Shown piece after piece: positions 1-8,799 of a stretch of DNA of 64,000 nucleotides; position 1 is the first letter of the stretch, and each line of letters starts with the position of its first letter. The DNA lies in assembly GCA_016208685.1 (NCBI GenBank), contig JACQXM010000063.1, forward strand, positions 35,358-99,357, written 5' to 3'. The DNA is from Planctomycetota bacterium. Its GTDB lineage: Bacteria; Planctomycetota; Phycisphaerae; UBA1845. The notes under the pieces were generated by a model. That model worked only from the letters and a program-made list of their open reading frames with translations, ran no database searches and was not told where the DNA came from. The position numbers were made by a program, and so were the translations under genes.

Positions 1-1226
1 ACCACCGGCTGATGAACCTGGCGGGTTACCAGGAGGTGGTCGCCAGAGACGCGGACACGGCGCTGAAGGTGAACATCAGTTGGCACTTCTTCTACCCCGG
101 CTCGTCCACCACGCCGTGGCAGCTCGAGGGTGTCATCCGCGCCCTGCTCCGCGACGGCTACGACCGGCATCTCCTCCATGCCTGCCACAACCGCACGGTG
201 GTGATCGACGCCCGCCTGGGAGAACGGGAGAACAAGCAGGTGCAGGTGGTCGAGGCGCACGGGCTGCGGAACGTGCACCTGTACGAGCCGAGCGAAGAGT
301 GGGTCCACATCCGCGACGCCGTGGGCGCACTGGCCGACAAGTTTCTGTGTCTTAACGAAGTATATCCCCGGGGTTTCAGCATTCCCCGGCGCTTTCTCGG
401 GGAGAACGTGATTCACCTGCCCACGGTGAAGACCCACGTGTTCACCACCATGACCGGTGCCATGAAGAACGCCTTCGGCGGGCTGCTCAACGAGCGTCGC
501 CACTGGACGCACCCGGTCATCCACGAGACGCTCGTCGACCTGCTGATGATCCAACAGAAAATTCACCGCGGCGTCTTCGCGGTGATGGATGGAACGTTCG
601 CCGGCGACGGCCCCGGCCCGCGCTGCATGATCCCCCACGTCAAGAACGTGCTGCTGGCCTCCGCCGATCAGGTCGCCATCGACGCCGCGGCCGCCAGGCT
701 CATGGGGTTCGATCCGCTGCGCGACGTGAAGTTCATCCGGCTGGCGCATGAACTGGGCCTGGGGTGCGGCGACCCGGCGCAAATCGAGTTCGTGGGGGAC
801 GCGGAAGCCATCGCGGAAAACTGGCACTTCGTGGGTCCGTTCCACCAGATGACTTTCGCGGCCCGCATGCAGCATCATATCTACTGGGGCCGTTTGAAAC
901 GCTTCGTGGAATGGTCACTGAAGACCTGGCTTGCCCCCTGGGCGTATATCGCCAGTGTCATCTACCACGATTCCTTCTGGTATCCCGTTCTGGGCCGGGC
1001 GCGTCTGCGCCAGGCGCTGCGCAGCTCCTGGGGGCGCCTTTTTCAGAACTTCGAAAACGCCAAGCCCGACGCCACGGGCTATCCCGACGTGGGACAGGAG
1101 ATACCGGGACTTGTCCGCGGGTTCTTGCGGCTCTCGTGGATGGCGCTGAAGATCCTGGGGACGTGCATCAAAGAGGCGCCCGAGGTGGCGGCGCGCCGCC
1201 GCAAACGGGCCGAACCCGCGGCCTGA
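1..1226 (+). CDS. DUF362 domain protein, 5' end cut by window
   Basis: The reading frame is open to the left edge (first whole codon at base 3), so the ATG at 12 is probably internal and the N-terminus is missing. What remains, about 407 residues, matches the DUF362 family. It has the conserved stretch around TTMTGAMKNAFGG near residue 145, then the MDGTFAGDGPGP segment and a VLLASADQVAIDAAAAR block near residue 215. DUF362 proteins are cytoplasmic and often iron-sulfur associated; their biochemical role is not established. No CxxCxxC ferredoxin motif is visible here. A tail of about 110 residues with hydrophobic and basic patches (from about residue 285) follows the conserved domain and ends in a run of Arg and Lys. 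The next gene lies about 380 bp downstream, beyond a direct-repeat copy. I am sure of the family and unsure of the function. Confidence 0.85.
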   Translation, partial: HRLMNLAGYQEVVARDADTALKVNISWHFFYPGSSTTPWQLEGVIRALLRDGYDRHLLHACHNRTVVIDARLGERENKQVQVVEAHGLRNVHLYEPSEEWVHIRDAVGALADKFLCLNEVYPRGFSIPRRFLGENVIHLPTVKTHVFTTMTGAMKNAFGGLLNERRHWTHPVIHETLVDLLMIQQKIHRGVFAVMDGTFAGDGPGPRCMIPHVKNVLLASADQVAIDAAAARLMGFDPLRDVKFIRLAHELGLGCGDPAQIEFVGDAEAIAENWHFVGPFHQMTFAARMQHHIYWGRLKRFVEWSLKTWLAPWAYIASVIYHDSFWYPVLGRARLRQALRSSWGRLFQNFENAKPDATGYPDVGQEIPGLVRGFLRLSWMALKILGTCIKEAPEVAARRRKRAEPAA

Positions 1227-1275
1227 CCACTCGCGGTGCGCCGTTGAGCCTCCGTGGGACGGCTGGCGCATTCCC

Positions 1276-1444
1276 AACGCGGCCGCGAGGGCCGCAACCA
1301 AAACCGGCCCACATAGGGCGCCGCCGCGAATGTCGGATGCTGAATTCGGAACGCTGAAGGGGCGGTTCGTCGCCGTGCAACGGAACCGTTTTCGTGCACA
1401 AGAAGGTGCGCGCAGAATGCAACCATCTTCCGCCGTAAGGAACT
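1276..1444. repeat. 169-bp direct repeat, copy 1
   Basis: This noncoding block matches 2935-3103 over its full 169 bases without gaps, at roughly 90% identity by eye (about 18 substitutions). It runs from AACGCGGCCGCGA to GTAAGGAACT. It lies just after the DUF362 gene, and the second copy just after the next gene, so the pair brackets the cohesin-like gene in direct orientation. No terminal inverted repeats or coding potential are apparent. It could be a dispersed intergenic element or the scar of a duplication that inserted the bracketed gene. Confidence 0.85.
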
Positions 1445-1604
1445 GATCGGCCTACAGGCCACATCAAGATCGGCCCGCCCTGCCAACACTCCCTCGACCC
1501 GTAACCCGCGCCCGCAAACGCATGCCGCTCGTGTACTTGCCCTGCCGGCTTGCCATCGATACAATGGCCTCGACCGGTGAGCCATTGCAAGGAGGGTGGG
1601 GAGA

Positions 1605-2936
1605 ATGGTCCGAACGCGACGGGCTTGGGGTACCTTCTGGGCTTTTACTGCCGTCGCCGTCGGGCTCGGCGTACCGCCTGCGCCGGCCCAGCCCGGGCAC
1701 AGTCTTTGCCTTGATGTCGAACACGGGTGTTTTGACTTTGTCGATGCCACCGTGACTCTGGGGGCGGGCGCCGTTCCCATTGTCGGGGCGCAGTTCACCG
1801 TTCACTACGACCCCTCGGTGCTTGATTTTGTGGATATCAGCCCTGGCCGGGAGTGCGATCTCGCATCACCGTTTACGTTACAGGTCTATGTGGATGTCGA
1901 CGAACAGGCAGGCCGTGTCTTCTACGCCGTGGGAGTGAACCGCTTCGTCGGAAACCCGGGCGCCGTCGGTCCGGCGACATTGGCTTGCCTGCGCTTTATT
2001 CAGACGGGCACCGCCGATACCCAACTCTGCATCACCAACGAACCGAACCCCATGGAGACCCTGCTCTCCGATGAATCGGGGTTCCCGGTTCCGGTTTCCA
2101 ACGCCCAGGATTGCCCCACCGCCGCGCCGCCGCCGGCACTGGCCTGCGTGTACTTCGAGGTTGACGAAAACTGCGTTTGCACTCCCAACACCACCGATTG
2201 CTCCGCGCTCACCACGGCCTGCCAGGAGGGCGTGTGCAACGCCGACACCGGGCGGTGCGACATAGTCGTCATCAACGAGGGCGGCCCATGCGATGACGGC
2301 AACTCATGCACGACGGTGGACCTTTGCGCCCAGGGTGCGTGCGTGGGCAGAGAATGTGCCAACCCGAGTCTGTGCGTCACGGCGGACGACGAGTGCAAAG
2401 TGCCCGAAGGCACCGGCCAGGTGACGGTACGCATGGGCGCCGGCGATCCCTTCATCATTGGGGCGCAGGTCGTACTGTCCTACGACCCGGCGGCACTTCA
2501 GATCGTCTCCATCCAGCCGGGCGCATTTTGCGATCCGACGTCGCCGTTCTCGCAGCAGGTCATCAAGCGCATCGACACCGTCGCGGGGCGGATTTTCTAC
2601 GGTGTCGCCGTGCCCTTCGGCGACCCGGGCACGCAAGGTCCGGCCACCGTCGCCTGCATCACCTTCCGCGTGGTGGGCATGCCCAACGGACCCGTCTGTC
2701 TGGTGACCGGGGTCAACCCCGTCCTCACGTTCTTCGCGGACGCGAATGGTCAGCGCGTGTCCGTGGACAACACCGAGGACTGTGCCGACAACCTGCCGCC
2801 GCCGGCGCTTTCATGCGACGACATGTGCATCCCGGTTCCGGCGCTATCGGCCTGGGGACTGCTGGTGCTTGCCCTCGCCCTTCTCACGGCGCAGCAGGTG
2901 GCATTCGGCCACCGGCAACCACATGCAGGCCGCTAA
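1605..2936 (+). CDS. Exported protein with two cohesin-like domains and an IPTL/PEP-CTERM-like C-terminal signal
   Basis: I chose the ATG at 1605 because AAGGAGGG at 1589-1596 is an ideal ribosome binding site; a GTG at 1596 overlaps that site. The product has 443 residues. Residues 1-29 are a signal peptide with cleavage after APA. Two cohesin-like beta domains follow (about 35-165 and 270-385), each with the VGAQ..V.YDP..L pattern and a later G(R)(V/I)FY strand. Between them is a Cys-rich spacer (about 185-265) with CDDGNSCTTVDLC, as in EGF-like or Cys-rich repeat linkers. The tail reads VPALSAWGLL, then a hydrophobic helix, then HRQPHAGR. That is the motif, membrane helix and basic end of an IPTL/PEP-CTERM sorting signal, so the exosortase at 37231-38160 is a plausible processing enzyme. 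Its role at the surface is inference. Confidence 0.8.
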   Translation: MVRTRRAWGTFWAFTAVAVGLGVPPAPAQPGHSLCLDVEHGCFDFVDATVTLGAGAVPIVGAQFTVHYDPSVLDFVDISPGRECDLASPFTLQVYVDVDEQAGRVFYAVGVNRFVGNPGAVGPATLACLRFIQTGTADTQLCITNEPNPMETLLSDESGFPVPVSNAQDCPTAAPPPALACVYFEVDENCVCTPNTTDCSALTTACQEGVCNADTGRCDIVVINEGGPCDDGNSCTTVDLCAQGACVGRECANPSLCVTADDECKVPEGTGQVTVRMGAGDPFIIGAQVVLSYDPAALQIVSIQPGAFCDPTSPFSQQVIKRIDTVAGRIFYGVAVPFGDPGTQGPATVACITFRVVGMPNGPVCLVTGVNPVLTFFADANGQRVSVDNTEDCADNLPPPALSCDDMCIPVPALSAWGLLVLALALLTAQQVAFGHRQPHAGR

Positions 2937-3103
2937 CGCGGCCGCGGGGGTCGCAACCAAAACAGGCCCACGTCGGGCGCGGCCCCGAATGTCGAATGCT
3001 GAATTCGGAATGCTGAAGGCGCGGCTCGTCGCGGTGCAACGGAGTCGTTTTCGTGCACAAGAAGATGCGCGCAGAATGCAAACATCTTCCGCCGTGAGGA
3101 ACT
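2935..3103. repeat. 169-bp direct repeat, copy 2
   Basis: Second copy of the element at 1276-1444, in the same orientation and full length. It begins within the stop codon of the cohesin-like gene, which suggests that the gene's last codons and the repeat were joined by duplication or insertion. The innermost 60 bases, from TTTTCGTGCACAAGAAG onward, are the best conserved. Confidence 0.85.
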
Positions 3104-3382
3104 AACCCGCTTTCCTTACTACGAAGGTCACGAAGACCACGAAGTAAAAGTACGTCATGTATTGGCCGATGCGGATCGTTCGGTTCCACGGCCAACAGTC
3201 TGTCTTCATCGTACTGTGAGTCATCCGACGGGGAGTCTCATCTTCGAAGCCATTGCGCTTCGTGTTCTCCGCGGTTTGGTGAGAAATCCGAGCCAGGCGC
3301 GCATCCGCGCCCGCACTGCGATGAGGGAGCCTCGCCTGGCTGTCGTGAGCCCCGCGGCACGGGAGTGACCACTGCGGGCCGG
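3104..3382. other. Noncoding spacer with a short iterated CACGAAG motif
   Basis: I see no credible gene in this 279-bp stretch. Around 3121-3145 the sequence iterates ACGAAGGTCACGAAGACC, the kind of CACGAAG iteration that I associate with dispersed planctomycete intergenic repeats. The rest is featureless and lies 3' of both flanking genes, which are convergent. Confidence 0.5.
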
Positions 3383-4087
3383 CTACGGCCCCGCGCGGCC
3401 CGCGTCTTCCTCGCCCGCCGGCTCGATGCACCGCGCCGAATCGTTCCGGGGGTTGTTGACCACCGTCGTGACGCGCAGGGCCGTCATCCGTTCATCCGGG
3501 TAGGGGCGTAACAGTACCTTCAGGGGCGCGGGATCGGCGAGGCCCGGCTCCAGCCATGCGGCATAGTCCTGCGGCGCCAGGATAACCGGCATGCGCGGGT
3601 GGATGGGGCGCATGAGCTCATTAGCGTCGGTCGTGATGATGGTGCACGACTCGATCGGGCCGCGACCGCCGCGATCCCAGCGCTCCCACAGTCCCGCGAA
3701 GGCGAACGGCGCGCCGTCGCGCAGGCGGATGTAGAAGGGCTGTTTGCGTTTGCTCCCCGCCACGGGCTGCCATTCATAGAAGCCGTCCGCCGCGATCAGG
3801 CAGCGGCGGTATTTGAAAGCGGAGCGAAAGGCGGGTTTGTCGGCCACCGTCTCGGCGCGGGCGTTGATCATCCGCGACCCGATTTCCGGGCCGTCCGCCC
3901 AGGCCGGGATCAGCCCCCAATGGAGGTGATCCAGACGCCGCTGTGCCGCGCCACCGCCAACGCGCACCACGGGAACGGGCTGCGTCGGTGCCACGTTGTA
4001 GCGCGGCGCGAGTTCCGGAAGTTGTGTCAGCTCGAACAGCTCGGCGACGATCTCGGGCGCCGCGGCAAAAGTGAATCGTCCGCACAT
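3383..4087 (-). CDS. yedK: SOS response-associated peptidase (SRAP/HMCES family)
   Basis: The 234-residue protein begins MCGRFT. In this family the initiator Met is removed and Cys2 becomes the N-terminal catalytic residue, which crosslinks covalently to abasic sites in single-stranded DNA and shields them during replication. Other family signatures are present in order: APRYNVAPTQ near residue 28, LHWGLIPAWA near 60, INARAETV near 80 (Asn and Glu of the active site), FYEWQ near 108, and TTDANELMRPIHPRMPVIL near 155 with the catalytic His. Length is normal for the family. It points toward the convergent cohesin-like gene and stands alone about 180 bp after gspE. No LexA box was recognised upstream. 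Confidence 0.93.
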   Translation of the reverse strand: MCGRFTFAAAPEIVAELFELTQLPELAPRYNVAPTQPVPVVRVGGGAAQRRLDHLHWGLIPAWADGPEIGSRMINARAETVADKPAFRSAFKYRRCLIAADGFYEWQPVAGSKRKQPFYIRLRDGAPFAFAGLWERWDRGGRGPIESCTIITTDANELMRPIHPRMPVILAPQDYAAWLEPGLADPAPLKVLLRPYPDERMTALRVTTVVNNPRNDSARCIEPAGEEDAGRAGP

Positions 4088-4264
4088 CGGCTCATCCTGC
4101 CCGCGCCGGCGGGCGGCCCCCTTCCGGAGTCCATCGGCCCACCGCTTCGCGCCGGCGGGCGGACACGTAAGTGGCGGCGGAGCCCAGCGCGTCCCGCCCG
4201 CGCGTGCGCCGCCTCCGTGCGTTCCAGGCTCGCCCGACCCGCGGTCGCGTCCATGGGCGGCGCG

Positions 4265-5941
4265 TCAAACGTCAAGCCGTGTGACCCGCAGCGCCTCCTC
4301 CAGCGTAGTGAGTCCCTCGCGGACCTTGGCGGTGGCGTCGTCGCGAAGGGTGATGGCGCCGTGGGCGACGCCATATTCGTGCATCGCCTCGGCCGTTGCC
4401 TTTTCCATGACCAGCTTCGACAGCCCGCTGTCGAAGGGAACGAACTCGAACACACCAATACGCTCGAAATACCCACTGCGCAGGCAGCGCGAGCAGCCGG
4501 CGCCGCGATAAATCTCCACGTTGGTGCGCTCCAGTGGAACGCCCATGATACGGCGCTCGGTTTCGTTGGGTTCGTAGCCCTTCTTACAGTTCACGCAGAT
4601 TTTTCGCACCAACCGCTGGGCCTGAACGCCGATGAGGGCGCTGGCGACCAGGTACGGCTCGCAACCCATGTCGAGCAGCCGCGTCACGGCGCCCACGGCG
4701 GAGTTGGTGTGCAGCGTGGCGAACACCAGATGCCCGGTGAGCGAGGCCTCCAGGGCCAGGTGCGCCGTCTCCTCGTCGCGGATCTCCCCCACCATGATGA
4801 CGTCCGGGTCATGGCGCAGGATGCTCCGCAGCGCCCGGGGGAAGGAGACGCCGAACTCCGAATCCACCGCCACCTGATTGATGCCCGGCATGTGGTACTC
4901 CACCGGGTCCTCGACGGTGATGATGTGTTTCTCCACGCTGTTGATGCATTGCAACGCGGCGTACAGCGTCGTGGTCTTACCGCTGCCCGTGGGGCCGGTA
5001 ATCAGGATGATGCCGTAGGGCCGGTGAATCAGCCGCTCGAAGGCCTGCCGCAGCTCCATTCCCATGCCCAGGTTCTCCAGCGTGAGCCGCGAGCGGTCCT
5101 GGGTCAGCAGGCGCAACGTGGTCCGCTCGCCGCGCGCCGTGGGGATCACCGCCACGCGCACGTCGATCTGCTGGTCGAAGCTGTTGTGGGTGAAACGCCC
5201 GTCCTGCGGCTTGCGCCGCTCCGTGATGTCCAGCGAGCACAACACTTTGATCCGGGAGATCAGCGCCGCCGCGGCATCCAGCGGGTAGGCACGGACTTCC
5301 AGCATCCGGCCGTCGATGCGCAAACGCACACGCACCCGGTCGTCTTCCGGCTCCAGGTGAATGTCGCTGGCGCGGCGATCCACGGCTTCATCCAGAATGC
5401 TGTCAAACACCTCGACGATGTTGAGTCCGCTGGCCGAGGTGGGCGAGATGGTGGAGGCCACGGGCGCCGTCGGGCGCATCCGCGCCCCTTGCGCCCGGGC
5501 GTTGCCGTAGATCTCCTCGATGGCGTCGAGTATCTGGTAACGGGGGCTGACTACGTATTGAATGGGGCGTTCGAAGCGGGCCGCCACCGCCGATTGCACG
5601 GAGCGATCGAAGGGATCCGCCACCGCGGTCACCAACTGCCCCGATACTTCGCCAAAGAGCAGACATTGTTTCCGCCGCGCGATGTTCTCCGGCAGGGTAA
5701 GCACCCAGGCGCGGGTCGGCGTACGGCGTGAGAGGTCGAGAAAGCGGAACCCGCTCAGGTCGGCATAGATCTGCGCCACGTCCGCCTCGCTGACCAGGTC
5801 GCGGGCGACCAGCACTTCCACCAGGGGTATTCCCGCCAGTTCCGATTCGCGGCGCATGGCGGCGAGTCCCATCTCCGTGGTGGCGCTATCCGAAAGCAGC
5901 TTGGAGGTGATTCGTTGTTCGGCGGCTTCGGCGGCGATCAT
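4265..5941 (-). CDS. gspE: GspE/PilB-type secretion or pilus assembly ATPase
   Basis: Product of about 558 residues if translation starts at the ATG at 5941 (MIAAEAAEQ); the frame stays open further upstream but that part overlaps nadD and resembles no GspE. An N-terminal GspE-N domain (about 1-150, LVEVLVARDLVSEADVAQIY) is followed by the hexameric ATPase. Visible motifs are Walker A GPTGSGKTTT, an Asp box, Walker B DPDVIMVGEIRDEET, and His-box residues in GHLVFATLHTNSA. Zinc-binding pairs CVNC and CSRC lie near the end. It powers type II secretion or type IV pilus assembly at the inner membrane. No other gsp or pil component lies in the window, so the partners must be elsewhere. The pilin-like protein at 47496-48707 carries a substrate-type N-terminus. 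There is no strong ribosome binding site, so the start is uncertain. Confidence 0.9.
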   Translation of the reverse strand: MIAAEAAEQRITSKLLSDSATTEMGLAAMRRESELAGIPLVEVLVARDLVSEADVAQIYADLSGFRFLDLSRRTPTRAWVLTLPENIARRKQCLLFGEVSGQLVTAVADPFDRSVQSAVAARFERPIQYVVSPRYQILDAIEEIYGNARAQGARMRPTAPVASTISPTSASGLNIVEVFDSILDEAVDRRASDIHLEPEDDRVRVRLRIDGRMLEVRAYPLDAAAALISRIKVLCSLDITERRKPQDGRFTHNSFDQQIDVRVAVIPTARGERTTLRLLTQDRSRLTLENLGMGMELRQAFERLIHRPYGIILITGPTGSGKTTTLYAALQCINSVEKHIITVEDPVEYHMPGINQVAVDSEFGVSFPRALRSILRHDPDVIMVGEIRDEETAHLALEASLTGHLVFATLHTNSAVGAVTRLLDMGCEPYLVASALIGVQAQRLVRKICVNCKKGYEPNETERRIMGVPLERTNVEIYRGAGCSRCLRSGYFERIGVFEFVPFDSGLSKLVMEKATAEAMHEYGVAHGAITLRDDATAKVREGLTTLEEALRVTRLDV

Positions 5942-6154
5942 CGGCCCGGGTCCCGGCGCCGTCGCGGGTACGGCCCGCGGCGGCGCAAATGTCAATCCCG
6001 CAACGCCCGTGTATAGTAGCCCTGTGTCTTGCCGCGAGGCAACGCGCGCCGCCTGCCGTTGTAAACAGCCGCGCGGCGGAAAGACCGTCTCAGGGGCAGA
6101 GTCGCCCGTGGACGCGGTCTGAAAGGGCGAGGCGACGACGGCGAAGCGGAACCC

Positions 6155-6766
6155 ATGATCCAGCGGCTCGGTCTTTACGGTGGAAGCTTCAACCCCGTAC
6201 ACGTCGGGCACCTGATTGCCGCGCGGGCCATCGCGGAACACGCCGGGCTTGATCGCCTGGTGTTTCTGCCCGCCGCCAGCCCGCCGCACAAGCCTCCGAC
6301 CGACCTGATTCCCGTCGATCATCGCCTGGAGATGGTGCGACAGGCGATCGACGGCGAACCGCTCTTTGAACTCGGCGATTTTGACGCCCGGCGCCCGGGA
6401 CCGAGCTACACCATCGACACCGTGCTGCACTTCCGCGCGCTCTCCGGCCCGGACGCCGAGGTGTTCTGGATCATCGGGGCGGACTCGGTTGCGGAACTAC
6501 CGACTTGGCACAGGGTGCGGGAGCTGCTCGACCTGTGCAACATGCTGATCGCAGTGCGCGGGAGTTCCTGGCCGGAGCTGGAATCGCTGGCGGCCGTACT
6601 CTCGCTGGAGCAGTTGGCGAGGTTGCGTACCGGCGTCCTGCCCACGCCGTCGATCGATGTGTCCTCAACCGACATTCGCGAACGCATCCGGCGCGGGCAC
6701 AGCATTCGGTACCTGGTGCCCGACTCGGTGCGGGCGTACATCGCGGCGCACGGCCTGTACCGCTGA
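6155..6766 (+). CDS. nadD: Nicotinate-nucleotide adenylyltransferase
   Basis: This 203-residue enzyme transfers AMP from ATP to nicotinate mononucleotide to form deamido-NAD in NAD biosynthesis. The N-terminus carries the nucleotidyltransferase signature GGSFNPVHVGH (residues 9-19). SPPHKP near 44 and the C-terminal SSTDIRERIRRG near 170 (the second nucleotide-binding motif) complete the family pattern. Length is typical for bacterial NadD. It is divergent from gspE, with about 210 bp between the starts. The rsfS partner that often follows nadD is absent; the next gene is the convergent TssBC fusion 45 bp away. Confidence 0.96.
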   Translation: MIQRLGLYGGSFNPVHVGHLIAARAIAEHAGLDRLVFLPAASPPHKPPTDLIPVDHRLEMVRQAIDGEPLFELGDFDARRPGPSYTIDTVLHFRALSGPDAEVFWIIGADSVAELPTWHRVRELLDLCNMLIAVRGSSWPELESLAAVLSLEQLARLRTGVLPTPSIDVSSTDIRERIRRGHSIRYLVPDSVRAYIAAHGLYR

Positions 6767-6811
6767 GCCGCGCGCCGCAGCGCCGGCGCCCCTGCCCGGC
6801 GACGCACCGCA

Positions 6812-8626
6812 TCAGCGGCTGAGCTTGTACCCCATGACCACGGGGATAGCTCCGGGCAGCACCGAGTTCGGCGGCGTAACCGTTACGGCGAGTTCCAGCG
6901 CCTTAGGATCGCTTTCCGCGGGGCGGGTTTGGACCTTCACGGCGTCGAGGGCCGGCCCGTCAAAGGAAATCCACTCGCGGATATGTTGCGAAACAAAGGA
7001 GGGAATCGCTTCCGGCGCGAGACCCGACAGGTGCGGCTTGAGCAGGAATAACAACGCGGAAAGCCGCCCGGCGAAGAGCTGGTAGGGCAGGCTGACTTCG
7101 AGCAGGCTTTCGGTATCCATGCGCTGCGGGCGGGCCGCCGTCAGTCCGTTCCAGAGCAGGACGCCCTGACTGTCGCGGATACCCATGGCGGCGTTGATGC
7201 CGGCAACGCCCATCTCCTCGATCTTGTTGGTGGGGAGCAGCAGGTCGCTGGGGCCGAAGTGTTTGTCGCCCTTGGGTCCGCCCTGGGCGACGGCGAAGCC
7301 ATCCACCCGGCCGTGAACATACCCTGCCATGGCCGTCGGCCAGCCGGTGTCCGCCACGCTCCGCGCTACATTCACCGCCGCAACCATTGGGCCGTTCGCC
7401 CAGACCAGGTCCCGATCGGTGATGCACTCCTCGCGGAAGGCGAACTCCGAGTCCGTGCCCTCATCGCGTTGATACGGTGGGCGAAGAAGAGCCCGCCCAA
7501 AGACCACGCCGAGCGAACGCGCGTAGGGTTGGGCGCGCAGCGACTTCCACTTGGCGAACTGCCATTGATCAAACAAGCCGACGATGGCCGGAAGCGTGGG
7601 GATCTGCCAGGCGTGCTTGACCCCGAAGAAACCGGATGAGACCCCGGCGATGGCCACCGCCGGCAGGCTCGCCGCATGCTGCGCCAGTTCGTCAAGGGCC
7701 TCGAGGTCCGTCGCGGAGTTGCCAAAGGCGCTGTCCACGATGATGAGGTCCGGTGCGTCGGCGCCCTGGTCGAACACCGGGTCAATCAGCCGCGAGCGGA
7801 CGCACTCGAGCAGCGACGCGGCGGGGGCGTGCAACAGCGACAGCCGCACGCCTTTGCGGAAATCGGTGTGTGACACCAGAAACGCCAGCGACCGCCAGAT
7901 GGCCTCCACCGCTTGCACCTGCGGGGCGTGCAGCACAGTGTTGAGCCAGACGTTCAGTCGGCGATCGATCTCGTGCAGCGTACGCCGCAACGCCGACGCC
8001 TCTTCCGCGGGGATCGAGGCTCCGCCCGCCGCTGCCGCCACCAGCGAGCCCAGCGGCGTCCGCGGCGCCGGCGCCGGTGCCGAGCCGTCGCCGGCGAGAT
8101 CGAGCTGTCCCAGCAGGCTGTCCACCACGTCCGGCGCGGCGGCCGGTGCCGCAGGAGACCACTTCAGCGCGTCGGGCAACCACGCCAAGGCCGGATCGGC
8201 GGAAGCCGCCCGGGCCACCGCCTGACTCAACTCCGCAGGGGACGTCTTGCCTCGCAGGCGGTCCGTAACCCGTTGCCGCATCTCGCCCAACGCGCGCGTG
8301 ACCGGAAGTTGCAAGAGCACCTGGCGTGGGTCGAAGGCGCGGAGCCCATCGAAGCGCAGCGAAACCTCGACCATCGCCCCGCCCTGCGACAAGGGGTCGG
8401 CGAGCGTAAAGTGCACCGAGGGAGCGGCCGCTGCCATCAGTTCGTCGAAGGTGTCGGCGGTGATCGGCACCACGCCTTCCGAGAGCGGACCGCTGACGCT
8501 GCCCGCCGGCGTGCCGGCGAAATCGCCGACCACCAGCACAAGATACGGGTGCTGGCGGGAAACGCGCACGCCGTCCGGAAGGGGTACATCGGCCTCGAGT
8601 TCGAGTTTCTCGCTGAATCCGGCCAC
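6812..8626 (-). CDS. TssB-TssC fusion: contractile sheath protein of a type VI secretion-like system
   Basis: The start is the GTG at 8626, because GGGAGGA lies about 6 bases upstream; a TTG at 8644 overlaps that site. The 604-residue product joins two sheath subunits that are normally separate. Residues about 1-145 match TssB/VipA (YLVLVVGDFAG, then LRFDGLRAFDP and RVTDRLRG). An Ala/Pro-rich linker spans about 150-195. Residues about 205-600 match TssC/VipB (DRRLN, HAPQVQAVEAIWRSLAFLV, LGVVFGRALLRPPY, LVWANGPMVAAVNVA, a GW then GYVHGRVDGF segment). TssB and TssC form the helical sheath whose contraction drives the Hcp tube. No tssA, tssK, hcp, clpV, vgrG or baseplate gene is in the window. 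The sheath may be an orphan or be assembled with genes elsewhere. A perfect 7-bp stem-loop (8668-8690) lies between it and the upstream gene. Confidence 0.85.
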   Translation of the reverse strand: MAGFSEKLELEADVPLPDGVRVSRQHPYLVLVVGDFAGTPAGSVSGPLSEGVVPITADTFDELMAAAAPSVHFTLADPLSQGGAMVEVSLRFDGLRAFDPRQVLLQLPVTRALGEMRQRVTDRLRGKTSPAELSQAVARAASADPALAWLPDALKWSPAAPAAAPDVVDSLLGQLDLAGDGSAPAPAPRTPLGSLVAAAAGGASIPAEEASALRRTLHEIDRRLNVWLNTVLHAPQVQAVEAIWRSLAFLVSHTDFRKGVRLSLLHAPAASLLECVRSRLIDPVFDQGADAPDLIIVDSAFGNSATDLEALDELAQHAASLPAVAIAGVSSGFFGVKHAWQIPTLPAIVGLFDQWQFAKWKSLRAQPYARSLGVVFGRALLRPPYQRDEGTDSEFAFREECITDRDLVWANGPMVAAVNVARSVADTGWPTAMAGYVHGRVDGFAVAQGGPKGDKHFGPSDLLLPTNKIEEMGVAGINAAMGIRDSQGVLLWNGLTAARPQRMDTESLLEVSLPYQLFAGRLSALLFLLKPHLSGLAPEAIPSFVSQHIREWISFDGPALDAVKVQTRPAESDPKALELAVTVTPPNSVLPGAIPVVMGYKLSR

Positions 8627-8799
8627 GGCGTGTCCTCCCTGCAAGGCGGTTAACGACTTTGGTGACGCCTCCCGCGGGCATGACGGGAGGGCGGAACGAG
8701 CGGACTCCGAGGCCCCCGGCGCCCGCGCGGTGACGCCTCATGTGACTCGGCGGGCTACGCTCCAGCCGCGACCACGCGCAGCGCCGCGCCCCGACCGGC

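Noticed and set aside
3599..5731. A 710-codon plus-strand frame opposite yedK and gspE
   Set aside because: Antisense mirror of two well-supported genes; no ribosome binding site or recognisable domain.
5985..6020. TTGACA on the minus strand near 5990 and TATAGT near 6012 as a promoter pair
   Set aside because: The two hexamers are on opposite strands or in the wrong order; no combination gives a 16-18-bp spacer.
5942..6430. N-terminal extension of GspE to 721 residues
   Set aside because: It overlaps nadD in antisense and adds no GspE-like sequence; the ATG at 5941 gives a normal length.
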